From positions 4,030,001 to 4,094,000 of the forward strand of contig JAJUBI010000001.1 in the NCBI GenBank assembly GCA_022419385.1: a stretch of DNA of 64,000 nt, given 5' to 3'. Below, piece by piece: positions 1 to 11,666 of the stretch; within the stretch, counting starts at the first letter, position 1; every line of letters starts with the position of its first letter. The DNA comes from Paraconiothyrium sp. Pb-2020 (Eukaryota; Ascomycota; Dothideomycetes; Pleosporales; Didymosphaeriaceae). Made by a program: the position numbers and the translations under genes. The notes beneath the pieces are model-generated. The model had not been told where the DNA came from, did no database searches, and worked only from the letters and a program-made list of their open reading frames with translations.

Positions 1-844
1 AACACACGCGTGCGTGCCTGGTACGACTCTGCCACATGCACTGCGGGACACAGCATTGTCTCGAGCCCTTGGCGGCACAGACACCATGGACGAAGATACG
101 GGCACCGACCCGACTCGAACAACGACTTTACGGACGCACCAAACTATATCATACCACATCATTCAAAAGAAGATTCTTTCTTGGACACTGCCCGATTTGC
201 GAGGCATTACACTTTCTAAGGGCTGTCCATGTTCTTACATTCCTTTGTCATCTATGTCTTCTTCAACATACAATACCCGTTTTTCTTGTGTTATAGTTAC
301 GCATACCGAGCATTTGTAAGCGTATGCATGGAGGGGAGGGGAGATGCGATTCGTGAGCTTGCTCCGTTTCTAGAGCAGGCTTTGCAGCGGGCATGTGTGT
401 AAAAATGCAACAAGCAATTGACATCATGTCCCCAAATCCGTCGTCCAGCGAGCATTCGAAAACGTCAGAAACAATGCAAGTGCTAACAGGTCGGTCTCGG
501 CAGTACGAGATGTATATAGGCAGCATGACCCAGTGCTACCATACATGTAACCATCCTTCAGCCGCTCTTTCTCCCACGCACTTGCACTTGCCATGCACTC
601 TCCTCTCAACGTCACTGCCCATATCGCGCTTTGCATTCCGATCTTTCCTCTACTACCAAACAAACACGCAACCTCTGGCCGTCACTTTCATCTTCTTCCT
701 ACATACTTCAACTCTCCATCCGACCAATTGTTAACCAACAGAGTCATTGAATATTCCATTGTTACTGTTTCTCCATCTGCACTACTTCTGTGGTTTCTTA
801 AACTCAATTACTTGATCGATCCAGGTGCAGACGCTTGGGCGTGC
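1..844. other. intergenic; probable promoter and leader of next locus
   Basis: No convincing gene. The last 300 bases, from about 540, are C/T-rich with short CA and TC runs, as in fungal 5' leaders, and run into the ATG at 845. Short ORFs here lack codon bias and recognisable motifs. Confidence 0.4.
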
Positions 845-1820
845 ATGGGTGACTGCGGCGGTATAGGAGGTGGTCATTGTGGAGCTGCAGGCGACTGCGG
901 ATCTGCTGGCATTGATGTGGCCGGTCTAGGTGCCCGTAGATATCCTTACTCGACACCTCCCAGAGATCCAGAGCATTGGCAAAAGAGGAAGCAGAAGTGG
1001 AAGCACGGCAAGAACAAGGCAAAGGCGAAGATTGCGATCTTTTTGGCCAAGTCCAGGCTGAGGAAGCTACCTGTCTGAGCTAAGGCTGTTTGCAAGAATC
1101 CGACGGAGTACAGCCAAGGTTCCACAGGACAAGTCACCACTCGACCGGAGAGCGAAGTCGTTGCCTGAACGCAACCTCCACGAACACGGGACCGAATGGC
1201 GAGCAGAAGAGCAAGCAGACGCTCGTCGACGGCCAGCTCGCAACGCCTAGAGCCGGACTACAGTAGCTGGCCCGGAACATACGTTGTCCCTGGAACCTTC
1301 GTGTCTCCCGTAGACAAGCAGACGAAAAGGATTAGGGACCAGGACGCTTGGGAGAGATACAGGGATAGGTTCAGGAAGCTGCGGACGCTCATCCGTACCC
1401 GTCTGTACAAACAGCCGAAAGAAGAGGCGTCGCAACCCTCGCATGGTCAACTTCTATAATGCCGGTGGAGGAAGCGGGATCCCTTTCCAGCCGACGTACT
1501 ACAACATCTCTGTCAATGCGCCAATCTACATCCAAGCTCTTACCTTTGTTTCGACTCGCTCCTCGTGGCTCGATGAGGAACAGCTTGATTCATCATCGGA
1601 GAAAGACAACACCGGCACCTTCAGGAGTTTGCGGCCAAGTTCAAGCTCAGGATGCAGTACTGCACCAACAATACATCGTCTGGCCCAGAGAAGAATCACA
1701 GTCATCCTATGCTTTCAAGCGACGATGCGCAGGATTCTGCGGCGTCTCAAAAGCTAAGAAAGCCACGCAACGATTTCGCGATTGTCGAGGCACAGCAGAA
1801 GAATGTTGGACGTCGGAACT
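845..1820 (+). CDS. unknown basic protein, frameshifted
   Basis: I do not recognise this gene. It opens at ATG 845 with a Gly/Cys-rich stretch (repeated CGG, CGAAG and CGSAG-like units), then a Lys/Arg-rich region ending near 1072. The coding signal (C/G-ending third positions, charged helical composition) then jumps frame at about 1073, 1243, 1425 and 1610. Joined, the segments read as one continuous basic protein ending in an acidic Ser/Asp/Gln-rich region (QEFAAKFKLRMQ, then a DDAQDS stretch) near 1800. No intron consensus fits at the jumps, so single-base indels are likelier than splicing. The true stop is not resolved and the locus runs up to the GatB start. It could be a decayed gene or a real gene with sequence errors; the product is unknown. 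Confidence 0.35.
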
Positions 1821-1902
1821 GCTTCCGGGCGGGACGGAACGCGCACGGACAACGCGCGCGAATGGCGATCTCTCTGTACTTGCAGTCCACAAGCTTCATA
1901 AA

Positions 1903-3835
1903 ATGCTCGCCAGAAACCCTCTTGGGGCTGCTGTGTTGCTTCAGAAACATCCGTACATCTGCCAATCATGTTTGCGCCGTGCAAGGAGCCTTCCATTGGC
2001 TCACAACCGGATTTCCAGTGCGAGGCCTATTCAGACAGCTACCAGACCACCATCGACCGATGATGCGCCTTTTCGAAAAGCTCTTAAAGAGGCCGCTAAA
2101 AAGAAGAAGAAAGATGATCGTGCGGCTTCAGGATCGTTGAGGAAGTCTTCGAAACCTCGGGATCCCAGGCTGGATAAATGGGAGCTTACGGTCGGCATTG
2201 AGATCCACGCCGAGCTCAACACCGCCAGGAAACTCTTCTCTGGAGCTGCGACATCTGCCAACGCCACACCAAATACACATGTAGCACTGTTCGACACCGC
2301 ATTTCCTGGGACCCAGCCACATTTCCAGAAGGAAACACTACTGCCAGCTTTGCGCGCGGCGCTAGCGCTTAACTGTGAGGTTCAGCACAGAAGCAGCTTC
2401 GACCGGAAGCACTACTTCTACCAAGATCAGCCTTCAGGCTATCAGATTACACAATACTATGGTGATTCTTTCAGACTCTGCATGCGAATCCTTAACCTAA
2501 CAATCACAGAACCATTCGCCAGAGATGGTCATATTACTCTCTATCCTCACGATTTCCCCGCCGGCGCCTGTCCAGAAGATGGACCTGTCACAATTGGTAT
2601 CAAACAAGTTCAGATGGAGCAAGATACTGCCAAAACCGTTCAACAACCGCCGTCGACCCACCTCCTCGATTTCAACCGCGTGTCGCATCCCCTAATCGAG
2701 ATCATCTCCCTTCCACAACTTCATAACCCTGTTACCGCGGCGGTTTTCGTGCGAAAGATACAGACAATCTTGAGGGCAGTAAACGCTGTCACAGCTGGCA
2801 TGGAGATGGGCGGTCTGCGTGCTGATGTCAATGTCTCGGTCAAGGAGAAGGATGGGGATCCGTCCAACAATACACACTCATACCATGGAGTGGGTCAGTT
2901 GGGGCAGCGGACAGAGATCAAGAATTTGGCCAGTATGAAGGCCATAGAAGACGCTATCATTGCAGAGCGCGACCGCCAAATCGACCTCCTCGAGAACGGC
3001 GGCGTTGTGGAGGGCGAGACACGAGGATGGACACTGGGCAGCAAGACAACAAGGCGATTGCGAGGCAAAGAAGGCGAAATTGACTATCGATACATGCCGG
3101 ATCCTGACATTGCGCCGGTTTTCATTGGACAGGATCTTGTCGACCACTTGCGACAGACGCTGCCAACCCTGTCGGATGAGACCGTCAGCACTCTAGTGGA
3201 CGGTAGTACCTATGGTTTGACAGCCAAAGACGCCAATACGCTTATTCTCCTCGATGACGGAGATAGGTTGGACTACTATTTTGATGTCGTTGAACATCTA
3301 CGAAACACTTTCTCTGAACAACCAGAAGTGCTAGCCCGAGGGGGTAAGGTCGCTGGCAATTGGTGAGCTTAACCTCAACAGCTCCTCATGTGAGTTACTA
3401 ACGCCACGCTACAGGATCCTTATGGAGCTTGGAGCCCTCTTTAAGAACGAAGAATGGTCCGCAACCAAGGTCTCCGCCGAGCAGCTCGCCTCCATCGTCG
3501 CCTACATACTGCGCAAGCAAATCACGGGATCCACTGCGAAACGTCTTCTCTTGATGAAATTCGAGGGCGATGCCCGTTCCGTCGAGCAGATTGTCACCGA
3601 CGAAGATTTGTTCCTGCGACCTCTGACGCACGACGAGTATCTAGACCTTGCACGGAGCCTGGTGGAAGAGAAGGCAGACATGGCGAATGACATTGTGAAG
3701 AAGCAGCAGCTTGGCAAGATCAAGTGGTTCGTGGGACAGATGATGGCGCGTAGCGCAGAGGGGACGGTGGAGCCTGCTACCGCCGAAGCTGTGCTGAGGG
3801 AAGTATTGCACCTGTCTCCTGTGGAGCATACATGA
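1903..3835 (+). CDS. glutamyl-tRNA(Gln) amidotransferase subunit B, mitochondrial
   Basis: GatB (PET112 family) is the catalytic-complex subunit that, with GatA and a third subunit, converts misacylated Glu-tRNA(Gln) to Gln-tRNA(Gln) in mitochondria. Two exons, 1903-3362 and 3415-3835, joined by a 52-nt intron give 626 aa. The spliced junction restores the family sequence NWILMELGAL. An Arg-rich, acidic-poor N-terminus fits a mitochondrial presequence, followed by a Lys-rich linker. The family signature GIEIHAELNTARKLFSG begins near residue 97, YYGD-type motifs and DFNR follow, and the C-terminal third is the YqeY-like tRNA-binding domain (residues about 480-626). The ATG at 1903 is chosen because the same open frame upstream belongs to the disrupted neighbouring locus and has poor codon bias. 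The gene itself is intact. Confidence 0.93.
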
Positions 3836-4119
3836 GGGATCCCTAGAATAACCCTCGACTTGACCACGTACCAAATAGTCCAATCATGTGTAGCCAGTGG
3901 TGGGAGCCGCTGGTGCAATTTGACGATTCCCGTTTGCACTTTTACCTAGTCGCGAGGCCCAACAAAACCGTGGTGAACCATGGGCGATGTAAACTCTCCC
4001 ACGCGGAAAACAGCTATCCCCCCTAATTTGGGCGCGGGCTACTCCAACGTCTCAACATTACAAACCCATCGCCTTCATATCCGTACAGTATCATCTCTCT
4101 TCGCCCCTACTTCTAAGTC

Positions 4120-6571
4120 ATGTCATCCACACCATCACCAGCACCAGCGCATACCCATATCCGTAGCCACCCCAAACCCCTCCTTCAAAAACTCTCACAT
4201 CCATAAGCGACGACGAAATACAACAACACCGCCTCCGCCACGAAATACTCCACCTCCTCATCTCGCACAAACCTAACACGCTGCACATCCGCCAGCGGTA
4301 CGCGGACGCCATCTGTCCTAGGGCGCGCGGGAGTAGGGTTAGGGAGAGGTACAGGGAGACGAAGGCGGTGGTGGAGGCGGTGGTTGGGTGGGAGTTTGGG
4401 GGTTGTGCCTGTTGAGTGTGAGGGGTTTGGGTCGCGGGGGAGTTTGGAAGTGGGGGAGGTGGAGGCGGTGCAGAGGGGGGAGGGGGTTTTCCGGGAGGAG
4501 CGGGTGGTGGATGCGGTGAAGGGACGGTCGCGGGGTGACGATGCTGCCATCCAGGTGTGTCTGTGGCGTCGAGCGGGGGACTGGGTGTCTTTCCTACAGA
4601 GCTGGCGCAACGACGACGGCCGCGCAGCCAGGAGGTGGAGCTCAGCGAAGCGTCGCGCGGAGGGAGTGGAAGGAAGGAAAAGCGATGGCGCTGCAGGGCA
4701 GGTGAGTGTGTCCCTCGCCACGGCGGGCACGCACGGTTTTTCAAGAGCTTCGCGTGTAGATTGTTTGGAACGCGGGCTTCAACTTCAAAGGGACGACGGC
4801 TTTGTGGGGCCGTGGGCAGGAAAGGCAGCAGCAGGAGCGGAGTAGGTCTGCGGATGGGAGAGTGCCATCTCGATCCGACTCGGTCAAGACGAGATGTGGG
4901 ATTCCGGCTGATGTTAGGGCTGGGTTGTTTGCGTGCAGAGTGGAGGAGGAGGGGAAAGAGGAGGAGCGGGGAGGAATGGAGAGTGAGGGATATGCGGCTG
5001 GAGATAAGAGCGCGTCGGGGCCTGTTGTTTCAGTGGAGTCGAGACGTCGAGATCGGAAGAGCACGGCTGGCGTTACGAGGCATGCACATGTAGGGTGTGC
5101 GCCAGGACCGTCGACGAGGAAGGCGAGCTTAAACGGTGTCGAATGGCCCGAGAAAGACCATTGTGGGAACTGTTCACCTTCTTGCTCTGAACCCCAAACG
5201 AAAGGAGTCAAAGCACCGCGTTCTAGCATTGAGGAACCTACGAAGACGCCTGCTGCATCAGTTCCCGGCCCTCCATCTCTCGAGACAGAGCCGGGGTTTT
5301 CAGCGACCAAGTTCAACACATTCCCGCCGCGCTTGCCTTCTTGGTCTAAACCCCAGACGAAAGGGGTCAAGGGGTCGCGTACGAGCCTGGAGGAACCTAC
5401 GAAGAAACCTGCTGCATCAGTTCCCAGCCCTCCATCGCCCAAGACAAAGTCAAGACCCTCTGCGACCAAGTTCAGCACCTTTCCCCCACGGAGAAATAGG
5501 GGCGCACGCTCGGCTCTGCCGCAGACACCCAGCTACGGCGCCGTGGAGCCGCTGGCGCCTCAGCTAAAGAAGGAGGTCTTCGATTCCGCCCAGCTGAAGA
5601 CGAGCAAGAGGTCAGCGCTCAATATAGACGATGTAGTCGACGAGCAAGCTATCTGGATGGAGTGCTCGGAACGGCTGGATCATATATCTGACATCGCGGC
5701 CACGGAGGCGTGGGCGAGGATCCTCAAGGAGAGAGCCGAGCGTGCTGTACAGGAGGAGAATAGGAAGGCACCCAAGGGACAATTTCTGAACCCAGAGACC
5801 ATAAAAAGGCATTCCATGCAGAATCAAAAGGGTAAAATCACACCGGAGTCGGTGAGAAGCGTGTCCAGCGTGCAGGTTATCCGGACGGGGACAGCGGAGA
5901 AGATGGAGATCAAGAGGATGAAGCTCACGGATGTGGACTGTCGAAGTGTAGCAGGAAGAGACGCGCCGCTCCGGAAGCATAGCGCGGAAAATACCGCCAT
6001 ACCATGCAGGATACCGAGACCGAAATCACAGCAAGGGCAGAATGGACGACAATATCCAAAAAGAGCGGAGGGTATAACGCAACGACCAAACTCTGCCACA
6101 CAGGATCTAGACGCTGCAGCAGCGCGATCCACGCCCCCGCAAAAGAAACCAACCACTCCCATACAGCACTCAAAGGCGGTATCATCCACACGGAGACCCC
6201 TCAACACACCCTGGGAAGCAGCCTGGCACCGCAACCTTCCCATCCCACTACAACTTGACCGCGCTTCCATCCCAGCCGAATACTCCAGAGCCGTGTCCGT
6301 GCCGTACTCGCTTTCAGCCGCAGTGTCAGAAGCCGAAGATCTCGAGACGTATGGGCATTCGACTGACACGCTTGCAAGACTGCGGCACGGAGTGCCGGCG
6401 AAGAGGGCGAGGTTGGTGGAGACGGCAGATGGACAGAGGGGAAGCTTTGAGGCGGTTGTTGAGGAGAGGTTTGACTCTGCGATGGGGATGAAGGGGGCTG
6501 AGATCAGGGAAGGTGGGAAGGTGAAAGGGAAAGGAAGAGTGGATGGGATGGAGGGTGTGGTTGCGCCTTGA
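4120..6571 (+). CDS. lineage-specific disordered protein with internal repeat; two compensating frameshifts
   Basis: Unknown function. The best model is exon 4120-4554, exon 4600-4701 and exon 4760-6571, with phase-0 introns 4555-4599 and 4702-4759. The last exon encodes 603 aa, Lys/Arg/Pro/Ser-rich and without recognisable domain or membrane segment, so probably nuclear or cytosolic and largely disordered. It contains a 53-aa tandem duplication (5191-5349 and 5350-about 5500) sharing PQTKGVK, EEPTK, PAASVP and FPPR. The only likely helical part lies near residues containing WMECSERLDHISDIAATEAW. In the first exon, coding bias is in frame 1, shifts to frame 0 after about 4202 and returns to frame 1 at a G5 run near 4397. 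A one-base deletion and a one-base insertion would repair it with no net shift. Stop at 6569-6571. Confidence 0.6.
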
Positions 6572-6718
6572 GGAGTCCTCATCCCGATGACCTCGCCGGC
6601 GGTGAGATGACTAGCATGGCATTCAGGACACTGGCCATCCGCGGTATCCTTCACCCTCAAACGAATGGGTCATCTATATTATTAAGACCACCCTTGGGTA
6701 CGACTGTGTTGAAAGAGG

Positions 6719-8510
6719 ATGAGAAATTACCATCCTAATCTGTCTCCCCATTCCGCGTTACAAGCGATACAACAAGGTGACCTTGACGAGCTTGCACTGA
6801 CTCACATTTGCCAAGTCGTGGAAAGCTTTGATGTTGACCTCATGGTCCGCAATGCTTATGACGACCATGAGCGACGCATCGAGAAAGTTCATGCTATCGA
6901 CGGGTGAGTCCAGGGCAACAAGGGCGTACTGTGTTGGATTCAGATGAGAAAGGTGGCGTGAGAGCAGACAGATAACGTCGAGGCATATACGGAAGGAAAG
7001 AGGTGGATTAAACTACTCCGATGCGTGTGCGGTCAACCGCAACGCAACACAACTTCCCAAGCTCAATTTTCCTGGACTCGGGACGAAAATTAACATGCAT
7101 ACATGGATCTTCCGCAGTACCAACACCAATGCACCGGGAAATGATGTTCAATATCTTGTCGAAGATGCTGGAAATTCTCCCACGGCGCAGGAATACATGG
7201 CTGTAGTCGAAGGTGTTCGCAAGTATCTCAGTGGGCGCTTTGAGCGTCTCGCTCGTGATGTCGAATGTGCGTCCAACATCAAACCGTACGTGAACACCTC
7301 CATCATGCCCCCCGCAAAATAACCTTTTTGGTTTTTAGACGTACAACGCTACTATCGACGACATCCACAGCTGCGACCACTTGTATCTTCATCACTCGGA
7401 GAACCGCGTATTGAAGATCTACGCATGGTGCCTTGCCGTGGAATTGCTCTGCGAACAAGTGTTAGACAAAAGCCTCCCATCACCGAAGCCCCGCACATAC
7501 TGTGGGTATTCGAGCTCGATGAAAGAACTGGGTCATGAGTACGAGACGCAACAGGCATCTAACTACCTAGTACTCTTTGTTCTCGCTATTTTCATAGTCT
7601 TCGTCCTTCATAGCAGGTTCACTCTATGAATGTATTCGTAGGTTTGTTCATATCTGTATCAATCAGGCCCAACGTCCCCCAGATTGGCCTTCCTTGTCGA
7701 CGGTCGCGAGGTTCATCTAGCTGAGCGTGTGTTCAATGAATGCCAGGACGTGAGAGCAAAAGTAGGTCGATTCTGTGTTACAGGCGAAGGACAGTGCTCC
7801 AGCACAGCTCCTGTAAGTCCTAGAGGGCATAGAGCCTAGAGGCATGCATGATTACCACCACGTAAGGCGAATTTGAACAAGTGCATGACTTTCCGTCTCA
7901 CAGAATCTCCAATCATTCGGAACGCGCACTATGAGGCTCGATCCTTTCATCCTGAGGTTTATAGATCTTCCGAGGAGAACGAATCAGAGTCTCAACTCTT
8001 ATGTGGAAAACTGAGGCTCATGAAGAAGACTGTAAAGCGAGGAGAGGAGGCTGCCGTGGCAACGATGAGAAAGTACGAGAAAATGGTGCAGGAGGAAAAA
8101 AATTATCCGAAATTGGCCTCGAAGACTGTGGCTCACGAACTACTTTCTGCACTCTCTCGGTAGGGACTTTGGGTAGCTTTTGTGTGGTGGCGCGAGTCTC
8201 GGTGGCGATGATGGGAGCGCAGGCGAAGGCTGTGGGAGGAGCGGTACTGTCGGATCCTGCAAAAACTTTGGGGGCGACTGTGGAGGCTGTAATTTCAAGG
8301 CTGTGGAAACCCAGCGTAAGCTCTCTGTTCTACCTAGCTATACGTATATAATCATGTGCCGTAGGGCAATACGTGTTCAGAGCTGCGGGCTCATACTATA
8401 TGGCCGTCTATCATGCTGGAGCGAGAGCTAATTCAGCTTTAAGTGCCGGGCACTGTGCCTGTTACACTAAGTCTCTCGATGCTGTCAAGAGGATGACCAT
8501 AGATGTCTAA
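6719..8510 (+). CDS. unknown multi-exon gene (one or two genes)
   Basis: No family recognised. Exon 6719-6903 (ATG 6719), intron 6904-6967, exon 6968-7289, intron 7290-7338 and exon from 7339 join cleanly. If the third exon is read through, it ends at 7629 with a hydrophobic tail (YLVLFVLAIFIVFVL). Alternatively an intron with donor GTACGA, branch CTAAC and acceptor TCATAG removes that tail and leads on to coding segments at 7603-7812, 7867-8160, about 8160-8319 and 8369-8510, which have good codon bias (Lys/Glu-rich helix, then an Ala/Gly-rich hydrophobic segment, then a Cys-containing end with stop TAA 8508-8510). The later segments need frame corrections near 7685 and 8158. Conserved Cys and NxT sites in exon 2 could suit a secreted or membrane protein, but no signal peptide is evident. 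Confidence 0.4.
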
Positions 8511-8932
8511 AAGCTTAGTCAATAGCAGTGTCCTTCGACAAACTGGCTGAAGATTCTTTTCATGTACTAATGCTTCTCATGTAGTGGCTCGGCCTTCCCT
8601 AGGCAAATTCTTCGTTCCCTGGTACTGCGGTTGAATATTGGAACGGGCGCTATGATGTGGTTGTCGGTAGATAGGGGATGTTGTGTTGAACAAATGAATA
8701 CTGAAAATGAACTGGATACAGAATTTGTACTGGATACTGAGATTGAACTGCATTTTGTAGAGTATATACGTAAAGCAAACGTGTTGCTGTCACAAGGCCT
8801 CTGCTAAGTCCCGTCTCGTTGAATGAAGGCACGAGGGAAGGTAGGCAGTTACTCTCTACGAATGCTTATCACAACCGTCCGAGACTCTTGAACACAAGAT
8901 TGGACACCTCGTGTGACTCTTAGTACTGGTAT
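8511..8932. other. intergenic
   Basis: Convergent 3' ends of two transcription units. AT-richer, with no ORF showing coding bias and no repeat of note. Confidence 0.4.
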
Positions 8933-9855
8933 CTATTGCTCAGGGACGTAGTATGCTTCCAAGGTGGGATTGTCGCGACTGTCAAACAGGACATAACCGT
9001 CTTTAAATCCCAATCTATCACAGAAATCGGGAACCACCTCCGCGTCCTCTATGTCAATGAAGTTCTGTGCTTTCTTGAAAGCAAGTGCAACTTCTCCATA
9101 CGAGAAGGCCAAGAAAACGTTTTTTAGGGGACAGGGATCATTGCAAAGTAGCTCCAACCAGTAAGTGTTCTGGACGTCGATGAGCTGCTGGAGGCAATCA
9201 TTCCACTTGATCCTGTCGGCTTCCAATTGCTGATCGTAGCAGAAACCACCGGTTAACATCGTCTGAATAGAATGATCGTCTGACTCTGTGTTGGTGAAAT
9301 TGACCGTAACACGGAATTGGTCGCTCTTTGAAGACTGCGAGCTCGCCCGCGCCCGTAGGAGTGGGAGCCAGTCAATGCCCCAGCTCCATCTGTCACAGCC
9401 GTTCGGCCAGTCTCGAGATGTCGAAATTCGGACTTCAAGCTCCTTGATGGGAGGATGATCGCCAAGCAACTTCATCCATTGCTCGAGATCAGTGTACCTT
9501 AGTGAAATACGAGCATACTTTCGGTGGACTGTAGGATGAGTCAGAGGTAACACAGAGTACGGAGGCTTCGAAAGACATACTGGGAAGGTATTCGTCGCGA
9601 ATCTGACGGCAGACGCGTGTAAGTCCTGCATAGTTGCTCCTGAAGTCTTGATCTTTACTCTTCATGTCGCTGTTGTCGCCATTGTCGAAGCGGCGTACGA
9701 CCTGGACAGGTTCATCATCTGCGGCGACGAGCTCGTAGATGCGGTTGCGAAGCTCTGCGTAAAGGATTAGCTCGTCGTCTTTGACATTATGATCCGTCAG
9801 CCTGCATAGACTCACCTCCCGGAAGCTGCAGGAGCGGAGATTGAGGTTCCATCAT
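8933..9855 (-). CDS. 2EXR/F-box-like paralogue 1 of tandem array
   Basis: Three exons on the minus strand: 9855-9816, 9754-9581 and 9528-8933 (introns of 61 and 52 nt), 269 aa. The tiny first exon ends in LPG, and the phase-1 intron splits the F-box-like/2EXR start LPG-ELRNRIYELVA. The second exon closes with YAGLTRVCRQIRDEYLP and the third opens IHRKYARISLRY. This N-terminal pattern is common in dothideomycete 2EXR or F-box-like proteins; the true biochemical role is unknown, with substrate-adaptor function a guess. The C-terminal 180 residues are divergent and lack known motifs. Either of two adjacent ATGs (9855 or 9852) may be used. It shares exon lengths and intron phases with four neighbours, so it arose by tandem duplication. 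Confidence 0.8.
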
Positions 9856-10042
9856 CGCAACAGTGTTGATGCGGTCGCGCTATTGCAGTCGATTGATGTG
9901 TTGCAGATGAGGTGCAAGATAAAGAAAAGAGAGAGGTGGAGCGAAGTGATTTGAGGTGGTGAGGTTGCCGCGGTGATTGCGGGCCACCCAACAAACGCGG
10001 AAGCAGTGTAAGGCAACTGCGGCTTCATATTACTATCGGCCT

Positions 10043-11083
10043 CTATTTTGTGACAATCACACGCCGATGCATACCCACACCCTCAGATACTGTCTGTAAC
10101 CCAAGATCCTCCGCCATCCTGTGCTGCAATGCCCGCCTCACACTATCCACCGCGTCCATCTTGAGGTCCTCTTCACCCTCCTCCTTCGCGAAATCTACCA
10201 GATCACGCAAGTCCTGTACGGCAGCCTCTATCTCACCAGCATGTGCAACCTTTGCATAGGTCCATGAGGTTTGTCTAGACCATTTAACGTTACGCAACCA
10301 TGCAAGTCTATTCGGTGCCCCTCGACGTTCTGCTTTCCTACCCACTCCCGTTCGCGCAATCTGTCGAGCAAGGAGGTTGATGTCCGCAAAAACTGTGTCC
10401 TCGCCGGAAACCCAGACGCCATCAAATTCGACAGGAATCCCAGACTCGATCTGCAGCGCTGTTATAAAAAACGTGCTCCTCTCACTCAATCGCCCTGTTG
10501 CACGAATAGTGATGCACCCCGAATAATGTTTGTTGACAAGCCATATCAATCTCGCAACCTCCCTACTGTGAGCTTCCAAGAACTGCTGCGTGCGCTTATC
10601 ATGCACAAAAGGGTTTATCGTCAGGCCATGTCGGTTACGCATATCCGCTGGTGCAGGCGTCAGATCGATCCAGATCTCTTTTGCCGACGGTGGCAATTTC
10701 GGAATTGCCTCCTCCCATGAGCGCCAGTAGCCCGGTTTGCAGAAGTAGTGTTGGCCGAGCCACCCACCCGTTGTCATCATTTGCGAGGTTTCTGAGCTGT
10801 GGAAAACATCCAGGCATATGCGCTCGATCTTGGGACTATGCCTTCGTTCGTGTAGCATAATGGATTGTTCTTGGATTTGAGGGATATCCTCGGGGTGAGC
10901 AACGACATGGATAGGCGACCATGAGTCAATGACGAAGCCCATGTCGCTTCGGAACTGTTCGTTGATGTGCATGAGGTTAAGCATACTTGGTGGCCAGTGT
11001 GTTCGAACGAGGTTTACATCTGGCATGGCTAGTGCTAGTATACATTGGCGCAGCTCTGTAGGTAAATTGGAGATGACAAGCAT
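10043..11083 (-). CDS. single-exon 2EXR/F-box-like protein
   Basis: An intact minus-strand ORF of 346 aa from ATG 11083; an upstream in-frame ATG at 11152 would add 23 hydrophobic/aromatic residues but leaves almost no leader, so the internal start is preferred. The N-terminus (SNLPTELRQCILALAMPDV) resembles the 2EXR/F-box-like entry motif of the surrounding array. It lacks the split first exon and the TRVCRQIR block, so it is a distant relative rather than a recent copy. The middle is Trp/His-rich (LPPSAKEIWIDL), and the C-terminus is charged with an Asp/Glu run (EEGEEDLKMDAVDSV). Function unknown. It lies 187 bp downstream of paralogue 1's start. Confidence 0.7.
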   Translation of the reverse strand: MLVISNLPTELRQCILALAMPDVNLVRTHWPPSMLNLMHINEQFRSDMGFVIDSWSPIHVVAHPEDIPQIQEQSIMLHERRHSPKIERICLDVFHSSETSQMMTTGGWLGQHYFCKPGYWRSWEEAIPKLPPSAKEIWIDLTPAPADMRNRHGLTINPFVHDKRTQQFLEAHSREVARLIWLVNKHYSGCITIRATGRLSERSTFFITALQIESGIPVEFDGVWVSGEDTVFADINLLARQIARTGVGRKAERRGAPNRLAWLRNVKWSRQTSWTYAKVAHAGEIEAAVQDLRDLVDFAKEEGEEDLKMDAVDSVRRALQHRMAEDLGLQTVSEGVGMHRRVIVTK

Positions 11084-11152
11084 GTCGGATATGAATACTG
11101 CAAAACAATGCGATGATAAGAATTGATGAAAGTTTCGGAAAGGTATATACAT

Positions 11153-11666
11153 CGAATTTAATGGTTGGCCTCAGCCTACTAGTTCAGTGACTCAGCCACA
11201 GCCTACTAGTTTAGTGACTCACAGCCACAGCCGCCGTGACCTGCGCCTCGATGACGTGACGGTGAGCATCTTTAACGCAGTTCAAAATTTTGCATCGTAT
11301 GTAGTGGGATAGAAGAGACTACGCAATACAGGCCGTGACTCGAGCCTGTGACTAGACAAGGTGTTGTTGGTGTTAGCCTATATGACGTCATAGAACATGT
11401 TTATCGGCCCCTAGATTAAACAGCAAGATAACTAGATGGAGTAATCTGTCATTCTATTTATTTTCAACAATTTACCACTTGTAATACAAGCGAGTGTTCC
11501 CTGAAGGTGAGTCCGACGACTCATCACGAGCACTCTGCTGATGACCCGTGACTGGATTCAACCGCACCCTGAAGAATTATGAGGATCCGGGCTTACAACT
11601 TCTTGGCTTCGTTCGTTACAGAAACTAATTGCTCGGACCACTACTCTTTGCCGTCCCTCACATGCC
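11153..11666. repeat. intergenic with short tandem duplication
   Basis: Contains a two-copy direct repeat (27 and 29 bp, about 11172-11227) built on CAGCCTACTAGTT and AGTGACTC. The remainder holds no ORF with coding bias. Confidence 0.6.

Noticed and set aside
70..150. Possible tRNA B-box-like GTTCGAGTC on the minus strand
   Set aside because: The flanking bases do not form a T-stem and no acceptor or D-arm can be drawn.
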